A DNA stretch of 22,574 nt from the NCBI GenBank assembly GCA_035296965.1, contig DATGZX010000253.1:1-22574 (forward strand). Reading direction: 5' to 3'. The translations under genes and the position numbers were made by a program. Below the pieces are notes generated by a model. It ran no database searches and had not been told where the DNA came from. It worked only from the letters and a program-made list of their open reading frames with translations. The stretch's first letter is position 1. Each line of letters opens with the position of its first letter. Positions 1 through 6,839 of this stretch are shown piece after piece. The DNA is from DATGZX01 sp035296965. Lineage in GTDB: Bacteria > Planctomycetota > Planctomycetia > Gemmatales > Gemmataceae.

Positions 1-45
1 GTAGCCGACGATGCCGAAGCGGTGATACAGTAAACTGGTGGACAT
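1..45 (-). CDS. Transposase N-terminus, ISL3-like (partial)
   Basis: Minus-strand ATG at 45 is preceded by a strong ribosome binding site (AGGAGGA, about 5 bases upstream). The 15 visible residues, MSTSLLYHRFGIVGY, resemble the start of ISL3-type transposases found in planctomycete and other genomes, which begin MSTSLLYHxFGIxGY and continue into a zinc-binding region. Everything after residue 15 is outside the window, so intactness and activity cannot be judged. Confidence 0.6.
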   Translation of the reverse strand, partial: MSTSLLYHRFGIVGY

Positions 46-137
46 GATCTTCCTCCTCAGGAGCGTTTGCTGTAACTCCATGAGAGGAAAACATGTCCAC
101 ATTTTCAAGAACACAACGCGCATTCACCGGAAGAGCC
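1..137 (-). mobile_element. ISL3-family-like insertion sequence, left part (cut by window edge)
   Basis: Read on the minus strand, the element appears to begin at position 137 with GGCTCTTCCGGTGAATGCGC. The GGCTCTT start is typical of ISL3-family terminal inverted repeats. It continues through a leader of about 90 bases to a transposase start at position 45 and runs off the window. The outer boundary coincides with the point where the neighbouring acyl-CoA dehydrogenase stops matching its family. ISL3 elements usually make 8-bp target duplications; the candidate copy on this side is gaaagaac at 138-145, but the other end is outside the window. The family call rests on the terminus and on the first 15 transposase residues only. 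Confidence 0.65.
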
Positions 138-1056
138 GAAAGAACTTGCCAAAGTTCACTGTGCTGTGGATCGCGTCCCACGCAGAGCGGCCCTGGGCAA
201 TGACATCAGTATCGGGAAACGGATGGCCTCTGACTTCGAATTCACCGACGAATGCGGACCGGATACCGAGGGTGCGAATCTTGCGCACGTTCTGAAAGGC
301 GGGCGCTTCGGCGGGCCGAAGCGCAAAAAAGACGAACGGCGCTCTGCGTGAGTTGCGACTGCGAGCGGCCTGGGGCAAGAAAATACTTTGATCTTGCCTC
401 TCCACTGTCTCCTCGTCACGCTCTCGCCACGCGCCACTCGCACTCGCCACTCTCTTGCCCAGGATGGAAATGATGCACGCCGCATTGGCATTGCCGATGT
501 AATACTTCGCTCCATTCGCGACCCACCCGGCTGCGCCGGCCGATTTCACCTCGAACTCGTTTGCGAACAGATCCGACCCGTGGTCCTTTTCGGATACCGC
601 AAAGGCGAAGAGTCCGCCGGCTTCCAGCTTGGCGACGGCTTCTTTCTTCAACGCTTCATTGGCGCTCATCAAGATGGGAAATAGTCCGAGAAACGATACG
701 TGCAGGCTATAGGCGTGCGCTGGGCTGAAAAATGCAAAGGTTTCCAGGAATTGGGCCAGCTTCAGAATACTGAGATGGCGTCCCCGGCGCGAGTACTGCT
801 TGGGAGACAGAACGCTCGCATACAGGCCGCATTTGCCTTGATAGTCAATCCATTCCTGGTACCAGGTTTCGTCCCGGTCGTCCTGTTTGAGTGATGCCAG
901 TCCCTTGGTCCGGAAGTAGTCAACGAGAAGTTGAAGGAAAGGATTTTGCAGGTATTCCGACACCCCACCCACGGGCGAGGCTGCGTCGAAGTCTAGCGGA
1001 TAAAGAGCTTGGCTTGAGATAACATCCTCCGGGGCCTTTCCTATGTGCCCAACCAA
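138..1056 (-). pseudogene. Acyl-CoA dehydrogenase, 3' part removed by IS insertion
   Basis: The product would be a flavin-dependent acyl-CoA dehydrogenase, oxidising acyl-CoA thioesters at the alpha-beta bond. About 306 residues remain. They cover the N-terminal helical domain and the middle beta domain, with the FAD/substrate-side stretch FAVSEKDHGSDL at about 152-163 and a family-like PFVFFALRP at about 241-249. The frame reaches VNFGKFF and then reads RLFR and TGA from the inserted IS end. The C-terminal helical domain with the catalytic base is therefore missing. The start is a TTG at 1056 with AAGGA 5 bases upstream and an in-frame TGA shortly before it. A low-complexity stretch at about 206-238 looks like an in-frame insertion relative to the family. 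A nonfunctional remnant is most likely; the missing 3' part may lie beyond the IS. Confidence 0.75.
411..461. repeat. Degenerate short tandem repeat inside the acyl-CoA dehydrogenase remnant
   Basis: This stretch holds several imperfect copies of a CTCGCCAC / CTCGCACT unit (tctcgccacgcgccactcg, then cactcgccactctc). It falls where acyl-CoA dehydrogenases normally run straight from the ILGK segment into RAPFVFFALRP. It thus adds about 30 unusual residues without breaking the frame. It looks like an inserted short repeat rather than conserved protein sequence. Confidence 0.45.
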
Positions 1057-1139
1057 TCTTGTCCTTCAACCGGCAGATCTCGTTGGCGCATCGGCCGCAG
1101 CCGGCGATAATACGGGGCGGCGCCGGCTCGGAAAGTCTT

Positions 1140-1480
1140 CTAAGCGGAGTGCTTGATGCGGTAGTCCCTACAAGCCGCCTCTACGACGTGCGCCAGCGCC
1201 GGATAGTTCACGAGACAGATGTGCGGGAACAGGTGGTGCTCAATCTGAGAATTCAGTCCGCCGAGCACGCACGCCAGCAACCGGCTTTTGCGGGCAAAGT
1301 CCACGGTGGATTGTACCCGATGGACGGCCCAGGCGTTTTCTATTCTGCCTGTGTCGCCCTCTGGCAGGACGAAAGTCGCCTCTTCTACCAATAGGCCAGT
1401 TGGAAGACCACACCAAGAACACGCCCCAACGCGCCAGATACCAAGGCGCCTAACCGGCATCCAATCGGGGGGGTCCGGCC
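1140..1480 (-). pseudogene. Fatty acid desaturase, C-terminal remnant with frameshift
   Basis: Minus-strand translation gives VEEATF, then a GDTGRIENAWAVHRVQSTVDFA-like segment and the histidine box NSQIEHHLFP. This is the last third of a membrane-bound acyl-lipid desaturase (usual box N-x-Q-I-E-H-H). Just upstream, the matching family sequence VVFQLAYW is in another frame and ends at TAG, so one frame change lies near 1385-1392. No membrane helices or first two histidine boxes can be recognised further upstream, so the gene is both truncated and frameshifted. The stretch 1481-1745 shows nothing recognisable beyond the leader of the next gene. The iron enzyme normally inserts double bonds into fatty acyl chains; this copy should be inactive. 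Confidence 0.7.
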
Positions 1481-1745
1481 GCTGGCCAAGGCGCGCGGAC
1501 TCGTGCGTCAGCGGGCGGAAACGCACAGTGCCCGACTCCGCGGATCTTAGACATTCGGCCGAAACGAGGTCCTTTTGCCGAAGAACAGAGTGCGAGTTGG
1601 CCTTCCCACGTCGATGGCAAGCCTCTTTCTCTTCTGCTATCCATCGGCACCAAACTTGCTTCACTTTGTTGACTACCGGAGCGCAGGGCAGAGGGTCGCG
1701 AAAGGGGCATCTCAAGAGGGGCGATTACTTTTCGAGGAGGAGTTC

Positions 1746-2243
1746 ATGCTTCCTATCCAGACCATTTTTCACCCGACTGACTTTTCGGCGGCGTCGGATT
1801 CTGCCTTCCGACTGGCCTGCTCGCTCGCCCGCGACTATGGTGCCCGAATCGTTGTCGTGCATGTCGCCGAGCCCCCAGTGCCCATTTACAACGATGGGTT
1901 GGTCTTGCCCCCACCCCAGACGAACACGGAACCGCTACGCGGCAAGCTCCATGAGCTGATGCGACGGGACCCCAAGGTTCAGGTAGAGGAGCAGTTCGTT
2001 GAAGGGAATGCCGCGCTTGAGATTCTGCGATTGGCCGAAGAAGCAAAATGCGACCTGATCGTAATGGGCACGCACGGGCGGACGGGTTTGGGCCGCCTTC
2101 TGATGGGCAGCGTGGCTGAACAGGTGGTGCGCAAAGCACGTTGTCCTGTCCTGACGGTAAAGACCCCAATGTCGGATTCACGGCCTTCTGGTGGGCACGC
2201 TTCTTCTGAAACGCCCGGCAATTTGGCATCAGCCGCGAAGTGA
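1746..2243 (+). CDS. Universal stress protein (UspA family)
   Basis: A 165-residue single-domain cytoplasmic UspA protein. It starts MLPIQTIFHPTDFS, the usual first strand and Asp of the family. It then has a VVVHV strand and, near residues 107-120, the stretch DLIVMGTHGRTGLGRLLMGS. That stretch carries the ATP-binding pattern G-2x-G-9x-G(S/T), so this is probably an ATP-binding member. The ATG at 1746 is chosen because AGGAGG sits 5 bases upstream; longer in-frame extensions lack family similarity. The last 25 residues are a Ser/Gly/Ala-rich tail that is not part of the fold. It is the first gene of a plus-strand run of stress genes (BON, Hsp20, DUF2267, CBS), which fits a role in survival under energy or oxidative stress. 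Confidence 0.92.
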   Translation: MLPIQTIFHPTDFSAASDSAFRLACSLARDYGARIVVVHVAEPPVPIYNDGLVLPPPQTNTEPLRGKLHELMRRDPKVQVEEQFVEGNAALEILRLAEEAKCDLIVMGTHGRTGLGRLLMGSVAEQVVRKARCPVLTVKTPMSDSRPSGGHASSETPGNLASAAK

Positions 2244-2284
2244 AATCGCATTTCCGGAGAAACCGCGACTTCCGAGGTGGGGAG

Positions 2285-2527
2285 ATGAACATAAAGACTC
2301 CCGATAATGGCGCAGATCTCACCACGCTCATTCGGGCTACCGAACTGGAAACCCACGTCCAGTACAGGCTGGGCAGGCAAGTCCGTGATCTCCAGTTGAT
2401 ATTTGCAGATAAAGGACTCATCTTGCGCGGACGCGCCCAAACCTATTATGCGAAACAACTCGCCCAGCATGCCGTCCTGGAAGCAACGATGCTCCCTATC
2501 TTGGCCAATGAGATCGAGGTGTTCTGA
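2285..2527 (+). CDS. Small BON-domain-like protein
   Basis: An 80-residue protein. After about 30 polar residues it shows a single BON-like fold: a strand-rich LQLIFADKGLILRGRAQTYY, a helix AKQLAQHAVLEAT and a terminal strand ANEIEVF. This matches the usual G-x-V-x-L-x-G-x-V ... A ... V-x-N-x-I-x-V layout of BON domains, which often bind membranes or phospholipids. No signal peptide is visible, so it is probably cytoplasmic. The ATG at 2285 is preferred because GAGGTGGGGAG lies directly before it; an upstream start at 2240 would overlap the usp stop and lacks a clear site. The call is from pattern, not strong identity. Confidence 0.7.
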   Translation: MNIKTPDNGADLTTLIRATELETHVQYRLGRQVRDLQLIFADKGLILRGRAQTYYAKQLAQHAVLEATMLPILANEIEVF

Positions 2528-2643
2528 GCCTGCGGAAACGAAAGAAAAGACCACAGAGGGAAAACCAAGAACGACTGTCGCAGGCCCCGAGAGGTTCGGG
2601 ACCGGCAGCCGTCATTGAATGGCAGCATGAAAAGGAGGAAACC

Positions 2644-3108
2644 ATGTCGATTCTGACGCGCTGGGAGCCCTTCTACGAGCTACGGCAGGAGATGGGGCAG
2701 AGGAGGCGCTTCCAGCGGGCAATGGACCGGCTCTTCGGCCGCTGGGGGATCGACCTTCCGCAGTGGTCGGCGCTCGCTGTGTCCTACCCGCCAGTAAACG
2801 TTTGGGAGAACGACGACTTCGTATGGGCCGAGGCGGAGTTGCCTGGCCTGAAACTGTCCGACCTGGAGATCACGGTCACCGCGGACAACCAACTCACCCT
2901 CAAGGGGACGCGGCAGCAGGCGGCGCCGGAGAAAGTGGAGTGGCACCGCCAGGAGCGCAGCTTCGGCAGCTTCGAGAGAACCTTCCAGCTGCCCGTAAGC
3001 GTGGACGCCGGCAAGGTCGAGGCCCGGTTGGAGAACGGGATCCTGACCATCAAGATGGCCAAGAGTCCCGCGGCCAAACCGAGAAGGATCCACGTGAAGG
3101 CCGAGTGA
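2644..3108 (+). CDS. Hsp20 small heat shock protein (first of three)
   Basis: A 154-residue ATP-independent holdase chaperone that would bind unfolding proteins in the cytoplasm as a large oligomer. The N-terminal arm (1-50) has an Arg-rich helix followed by LFGRWG. The alpha-crystallin domain spans about 50-140, from PPVNVWENDDFVWAEAELPG to the hallmark ARLENGILTIKM (family A-x-x-x-n-G-v-L). The tail carries a short I-x-V motif (RRIHVKAE) of the kind that docks neighbouring dimers. The ATG follows AAAAGGAGG at good spacing, predicting strong translation. It is followed 40 bases later by a second hsp20, so the two are probably co-transcribed. Confidence 0.95.
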   Translation: MSILTRWEPFYELRQEMGQRRRFQRAMDRLFGRWGIDLPQWSALAVSYPPVNVWENDDFVWAEAELPGLKLSDLEITVTADNQLTLKGTRQQAAPEKVEWHRQERSFGSFERTFQLPVSVDAGKVEARLENGILTIKMAKSPAAKPRRIHVKAE

Positions 3109-3148
3109 GAACGAGTTCCTGAAACACCAGGCGAAAAGGAGGTGTCCC

Positions 3149-3547
3149 TTGCCAGAATCGAATACGCTCGTGAAGAAAGAGTCCGGAGAAGTCACGAAGC
3201 CCGAAGCAACGCGCGGTGGCATCTACTACACGCCGCGTGTCGATATCTACGAATCCGCGGATGAAGTGGTACTCCAGTGCGACATGCCAGGCGTCAAGCC
3301 GCAGGACGTGGAACTGTGTTTCGAGAAACGGGAGCTGAGCCTGCACGGCAAGGTCGAGCCACGGCAGGTCCCCGCGGAGTACCTGGACGAGGAGTACGGC
3401 GTAGGCGACTTCCACAGATCCTTCGCCATCGCCCCGGAGATCGACGCCGACAAGATTTCGGCCGAGTACCGGGACGGCGTTCTGGAAGTCCATCTGCCCA
3501 AGCAGGAGCGGGTGAAGCCAAAGCGGATCGCCGTTCATGGCGGATAA
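3149..3547 (+). CDS. Hsp20 small heat shock protein (second of three)
   Basis: A 132-residue alpha-crystallin protein. The N-terminal arm is short (about 27 residues), then comes TPRVDIYESADEVVLQCDMPG, the central strands, and AEYRDGVLEVHLPK (the A-x-x-x-G-V-L signature) at about 109-122. It ends with the I-x-V motif in RIAVHGG. The start is TTG at 3149, decided by AAAAGGAGGTGT just upstream and by the lack of an alternative ATG before the domain. The short arm and differing sequence suggest it forms different oligomers from the first copy or co-assembles with it; that is inference. Confidence 0.93.
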   Translation: MPESNTLVKKESGEVTKPEATRGGIYYTPRVDIYESADEVVLQCDMPGVKPQDVELCFEKRELSLHGKVEPRQVPAEYLDEEYGVGDFHRSFAIAPEIDADKISAEYRDGVLEVHLPKQERVKPKRIAVHGG

Positions 3548-3581
3548 CCCGCCTTTGCACTCACGAACGGGAGACGTTCTC

Positions 3582-3749
3582 ATGAAACACCACTACCTAG
3601 GCTACTTGGGGGCTCTCGGAGCCCTTGGCTTACTCGGGATAATCAGACCCGAACTCGCCCTCCTCTCGCTGTTAAGTCTTTTGGGTCTTTTCGACCTGGT
3701 AAAGCCGAAGGTGGAAACAACCGAACTTGTGCATCACGCGCAACCTTGA
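3582..3749 (+). CDS. Small Leu/Gly-rich membrane protein, function unknown
   Basis: A 55-residue protein not recognised as a known family. Residues 6-24 (LGYLGALGALGLLGIIRPE) and 25-37 (LALLSLLSLLGLFDL) form two short hydrophobic stretches with repeated GxLG and LLSLL units, so one membrane hairpin or an amphipathic membrane anchor is likely. The tail is polar. The ATG at 3582 is chosen for GGGAG 8 bases upstream; an ATG at 3537 overlaps the hsp20 stop without a good site. It lies between hsp20 genes and its stop TGA is directly followed by ATG of the next frame, so it is part of the same transcript. It could tether or modulate the chaperones at the membrane, but nothing in the sequence proves this. 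Confidence 0.6.
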   Translation: MKHHYLGYLGALGALGLLGIIRPELALLSLLSLLGLFDLVKPKVETTELVHHAQP

Positions 3750-4274
3750 ATGGTATCTGGAACCAAGAAAGGAGAAAGGAAATGGCAGGACTATTTCCCA
3801 GGAGGCGCAAAGAGGCAGAAGGGGCGGGCAAACGGCGGGGCCCTGTCTCCGTTGCGGGACTTCCCCAGCCTCATGCGCCGCATGCAGAGCGAGTTTGGCG
3901 AACTCTTCAATCGCTTCGGCCGGGAGGGGTCCATGTCCTTGGAGGACTTCGTTCGCGCCTGGCACTGGGGTATGGATGTCGAGGACAAGGAGGACTGCTT
4001 CATCCTCCGGGCGGAGGCGCCGGGCTTCGAGGCGGGCGATTTCGATCTCCGCATAAGCGGGGAGCGCCTCATCCTGCGTGCGAGCAGGAAGGCCGAAACC
4101 AAGGAGAAGGAAGGCGAACACCGGGAAGAGTACGAATGCTATGAATCGATGGCTCTGCCTCCCGGTATTGACAAGGAGAAGATCGAAGCGCGCTACCACA
4201 GCGGTGTGCTGACCGTGACGATCCCCAAGACCAAGGAAGGCCGAGGCAAGAAGATCGCTGTCAAAAACACATGA
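3750..4274 (+). CDS. Hsp20 small heat shock protein (third), start region frameshifted
   Basis: From about position 3840 this frame encodes a clear Hsp20: LMRRMQSEFGELFNRF in the N-terminal arm, a domain from WGMDVEDKEDCFILRAEAPG to ARYHSGVLTVTIPK, and a tail with KKIAVKNT (I-x-V). The first 30 codons of the open frame look unlike an Hsp20 start and have no ribosome binding site. By contrast an ATG at 3782, with AAGGAGAAAGG upstream, opens another frame reading MAGLFPRRRKEAEGAGKRR. Removing one G from the run at 3836-3839 would join that start to ALSPLRDFPSL. So the true gene is probably 3782-4274 with a one-base change in the G-run, either real or a sequencing error. The listed frame is the uninterrupted one. 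Confidence 0.85.
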   Translation: MVSGTKKGERKWQDYFPGGAKRQKGRANGGALSPLRDFPSLMRRMQSEFGELFNRFGREGSMSLEDFVRAWHWGMDVEDKEDCFILRAEAPGFEAGDFDLRISGERLILRASRKAETKEKEGEHREEYECYESMALPPGIDKEKIEARYHSGVLTVTIPKTKEGRGKKIAVKNT

Positions 4275-4489
4275 ATGTAGGTTCGTCGCTGCTGCACCCC
4301 CAGGATGCATGGGCACCTTTGTGCTGAGTTTCCTGCGAAGCCGGCTTTCTGGGGGGCAGCATTCTTGGCGCCCAACTGCGATGCAGAGCGCCTGGCGCGC
4401 AGCCGTTAATAGCCTGAAGCGCTGGCCGTGATCACCGGCCTGCACCACCGCGCCTTCGGGAATTCCTCAGAGGAAAAGGGAGGCAAACA

Positions 4490-4939
4490 ATGAGCCAAAC
4501 CGGTGTGGCAGCGTTCGACAGCACCATTCAAACGACCAACGTCTGGCTCCACGACATCATGGAGCGGTTGGGATGGCAGGACCGCCATCGCGCCTACCAT
4601 GCACTGCGGGCCGTTCTGCATGCCTTGCGGGATCGTCTGCCCGTGGATCAGGCCGCCGCCCTAGGTGCTCAACTGCCGATGTTAGTTCGAGGCTTCTACT
4701 ACGAAGGCTGGCATCCGGCTGGTACGCCAACGAAGGATCGCAGAAGGGAAGACTTCCTGGCCCATATCGCTGCCGCCTTCCGGGACGACCCAGGCATAGA
4801 CCCGGAAAATGTCGCGCGGGCTGTCTTCCAGGCAATCGCCAAGCATGTGACACCTGGTGAGATCAAGCACGTGAAGATTGCTCTGCCCAGCGAGATTCGC
4901 TCCCTGTGGTCGGAAGACATGCATTCGTTATGGTTTTGA
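4490..4939 (+). CDS. DUF2267 domain protein
   Basis: A 149-residue cytoplasmic, mostly helical protein matching DUF2267: FDSTIQTTNVWLHDIMERL at the start, then AYHALRAVLHALRDRLP, LGAQLPMLVRGFYYEGWHP at about 60-78, and a C-terminal helical part. The biochemical role of the family is not established; members commonly sit with stress genes, as here. The ATG follows AAGGGAGG. It is separated from the hsp20 block by 215 bases without recognisable genes, so it may start a second transcript of the island. A 69-aa protein and a PRPP synthetase gene follow closely. Confidence 0.85.
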   Translation: MSQTGVAAFDSTIQTTNVWLHDIMERLGWQDRHRAYHALRAVLHALRDRLPVDQAAALGAQLPMLVRGFYYEGWHPAGTPTKDRRREDFLAHIAAAFRDDPGIDPENVARAVFQAIAKHVTPGEIKHVKIALPSEIRSLWSEDMHSLWF

Positions 4940-4970
4940 AGGGAGCGCCGAAAGAGGGCAGAGAGTCTCC

Positions 4971-5180
4971 ATGCCTGTCGAAGAACCTGCCGCAGTTGTC
5001 GATGAACTCGTCGAGATCTTGTACAGCCAGGCCAGGAAGCTGGAAAAGCCCATCGCCATTGTGGAGCAGGTGACCGCCCACTTGCCCGAGGAGAGCGAGA
5101 TGTCCGTGATCCGCGTCTCGTTCAGCGGGCTCCACCTGCGCCTCAAGAAGCTCAGGGGCGTGGAGCGCCGGCTCGATTAA
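4971..5180 (+). CDS. 69-residue protein of unknown function
   Basis: The reading frame MPVEEPAAVVDELVEILYS... is not assigned to a known family with confidence. It has an acidic helical first half, a central IVEQVTAHLPEE, a strand-like MSVIRVSFSGLHLRLKKL and a basic end (RGVERRLD). The helix-then-strand order and short length suggest a compact alpha-beta domain. The ATG at 4971 has a GAGAG ribosome binding site 5 bases upstream. It lies 31 bases after the DUF2267 gene and 58 bases before the PRPP synthetase gene, in the same direction, which favours a real gene in this operon. Confidence 0.55.
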   Translation: MPVEEPAAVVDELVEILYSQARKLEKPIAIVEQVTAHLPEESEMSVIRVSFSGLHLRLKKLRGVERRLD

Positions 5181-5238
5181 GGGGGGATGCCGACGCGCCG
5201 AACCTTCAAGAGGCCCGGTGGAACTCGAGGAAGACCCT

Positions 5239-6177
5239 ATGCCAATTGTTCTGCGCAACCCTGTGCAAGTCCTCGCTGGCGACGCTCACCCGGTCTTGGC
5301 CGAGAATTTGGCCCGCGAGATGATGGTGCCGCTCGTGTCGGCCGAGATCGCGGCCTTTGCTGACGGCGAGATACGCGTGCATGTCAGCCAGGACGTGCGT
5401 GACGCGGCCGTTTTCATCGTCCAACCGACCTGCCCGCCGGTGAACGATCACCTGATGGTGCTGGCGCTGCTGGTCGACGCCGTGCGTGCCGCCGGCGCCG
5501 CACGGGTAATAGGGATCGTCCCCTACTTCGGCTACGGCCGGCAGGAGCAGCGCAGCCGACCGGGCGACCCGCGCTCCGCCCAGGTGGTCGGCCGGCTGCT
5601 CGGCTGCGTGGGCCTGGATCATCTGGTCACACTCGACTTGCACGCCCCAGCCCTGGAGAGTGCCCTGCCCATGCCGGCCACGCTTCTCCGCGCGGAAGAG
5701 CTGTTCCTGCCGCGCATCAAGAGCTGGGCCAGCCGAGACCTGGTGGTGGTGACTCCGGATGCCGGGGGGTTGAAACGGGCGCAGCGCCTCGCCCTGGCGT
5801 TGGACGCGCCGCTGGCGGTCATCACCAAGAGCCGGCCTGGGCCTGACACCGCAACCTCCTTGCAGGTTCTTGGAGAGGTCGAGAATCGTGCCTGCCTGGT
5901 CGTTGATGACATGGCCAGTACCGGCCGCACGTTGGTTTGTGCTGCCAACGCCCTGCGGCAGGCGGGGGCCAGGGAAGTTCACGCTATCTTTACGCATGCG
6001 GTGATGGCCCCCGGAGCAGCAGACCGACTCGGCGCCGCGCAATTCGGGAACGTACTGACCTCCGACAGCATCCCGGTCTCCGCCGAGCGGTGGTTAGAGA
6101 TCGTCCCAATCGCCCCGCTGGTGGCTCGCACCGTGCGCTACCTTTGTGGAGAAGGCAGACAATTTGATCTCGGGTGA
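5239..6177 (+). CDS. prs: Ribose-phosphate pyrophosphokinase paralogue
   Basis: A 312-residue enzyme expected to make PRPP from ribose 5-phosphate and ATP. Visible family marks are FADGE (40-44), PYFGYGRQEQRSRP (95-108, the ATP-binding RQ region), TLDLHAP (131-137, catalytic His and metal site), TPDAGG (172-177), TKSRPG (196-201, catalytic-loop Lys and Arg) and the PRPP-binding VDDMASTGRT (222-231). The ATG at 5239 has GAGGAAG upstream; a GTG at 5218 is less likely. RQEQRS in place of the usual RQDRKD and several other changes mark it as a divergent paralogue rather than a typical housekeeping copy. Its place among Hsp20, USP and CBS genes suggests a stress-linked role in nucleotide supply; this is inferred. 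Confidence 0.9.
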   Translation: MPIVLRNPVQVLAGDAHPVLAENLAREMMVPLVSAEIAAFADGEIRVHVSQDVRDAAVFIVQPTCPPVNDHLMVLALLVDAVRAAGAARVIGIVPYFGYGRQEQRSRPGDPRSAQVVGRLLGCVGLDHLVTLDLHAPALESALPMPATLLRAEELFLPRIKSWASRDLVVVTPDAGGLKRAQRLALALDAPLAVITKSRPGPDTATSLQVLGEVENRACLVVDDMASTGRTLVCAANALRQAGAREVHAIFTHAVMAPGAADRLGAAQFGNVLTSDSIPVSAERWLEIVPIAPLVARTVRYLCGEGRQFDLG

Positions 6178-6240
6178 ACCAGCCACGACTTGGCCCAGTC
6201 GCCCAAGGTGCCGAGGAGTTTTGAGAGGGGGAACACAAAC

Positions 6241-6660
6241 ATGAAGCTTAACGAAATCTTCACCAGGGACGTCGTCACTGCTGGGCCAGAGGAAACATTA
6301 GCCGCAGTCGCAGCCAAAATGGCGGAACACAACGTCGGCACAGTCGTCGTTGTGGAGAACCGGCGACCGGTTGGCATCATCACCGACCGCGATCTGGCAT
6401 TGGCATTGGGCGCCCAGGGCGTCAGCCCGCAGGCCCAGGCCCAGAAAGTGATGACCCGTCATGTCCTGGCCATTCCCGAGGACATGGGCATCTATTCGGC
6501 CACCAAGTTCATGAGAGAGCGCGAGGTGCGCAGGCTGCCGATCGTGGACAGAGAGGATCGGCTCGTCGGCATCGTGACCCTGGATGATCTGCTACGGTTC
6601 CTGGGACGAGAGCTTTACAACCTCGCGGAAGGGATCAAGCACGAAGTGGAAATCAAGTAG
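6241..6660 (+). CDS. Two-CBS-domain protein
   Basis: A 139-residue protein made of a CBS pair (Bateman module), residues 7-60 and 71-123. Each repeat shows the usual pattern: IFTRDVVTAGPEETLAAVAAKM ... VGIITDRDLALA, and VMTRHVLAIPEDM ... RRLPIVDREDRLVGIVTLDDLLRF. Such stand-alone modules bind adenine nucleotides and report energy state, sometimes to a partner enzyme. The ATG at 6241 follows GAGAGGGGG. Lying 63 bases after the PRPP synthetase gene, it could sense AMP/ATP for that enzyme, but no physical link is shown. It is the last gene of the stress island. Confidence 0.92.
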   Translation: MKLNEIFTRDVVTAGPEETLAAVAAKMAEHNVGTVVVVENRRPVGIITDRDLALALGAQGVSPQAQAQKVMTRHVLAIPEDMGIYSATKFMREREVRRLPIVDREDRLVGIVTLDDLLRFLGRELYNLAEGIKHEVEIK

Positions 6661-6672
6661 ACTTACCCGGCA

Positions 6673-6686
6673 CTGCCAAATGGCAG
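6673..6686 (+). terminator. Possible terminator hairpin after the CBS gene
   Basis: CTGCCA and TGGCAG form a perfect 6-bp inverted repeat with a 2-base AA centre, 12 bases past the CBS stop. There is no T-run after it, so intrinsic termination is uncertain. The next gene is on the opposite strand, so a terminator is expected here. Confidence 0.3.
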
Positions 6687-6839
6687 ATGACGGCCCATGA
6701 GGCAGAACCCGGCCTCAGCATTGTGAATTCGGAAGAAGCTGGAACTGCGGGGAATCCCCTTCGAGGAGATGCATCATCACGAGCAGCCGCCCCTAAAGCC
6801 AAATTGAAAACTCGATGGTGTTCGAGGGGACTAACTCGC

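Noticed and set aside
138..150. The TGA ending the acyl-CoA dehydrogenase as another selenocysteine codon
   Set aside because: It lies at 124-126 inside the IS terminus, after family similarity has ended, and no redox motif is involved.
1385..1392. TAG in the desaturase as a pyrrolysine codon
   Set aside because: Family sequence continues in a different frame after it, so a frameshift explains it.
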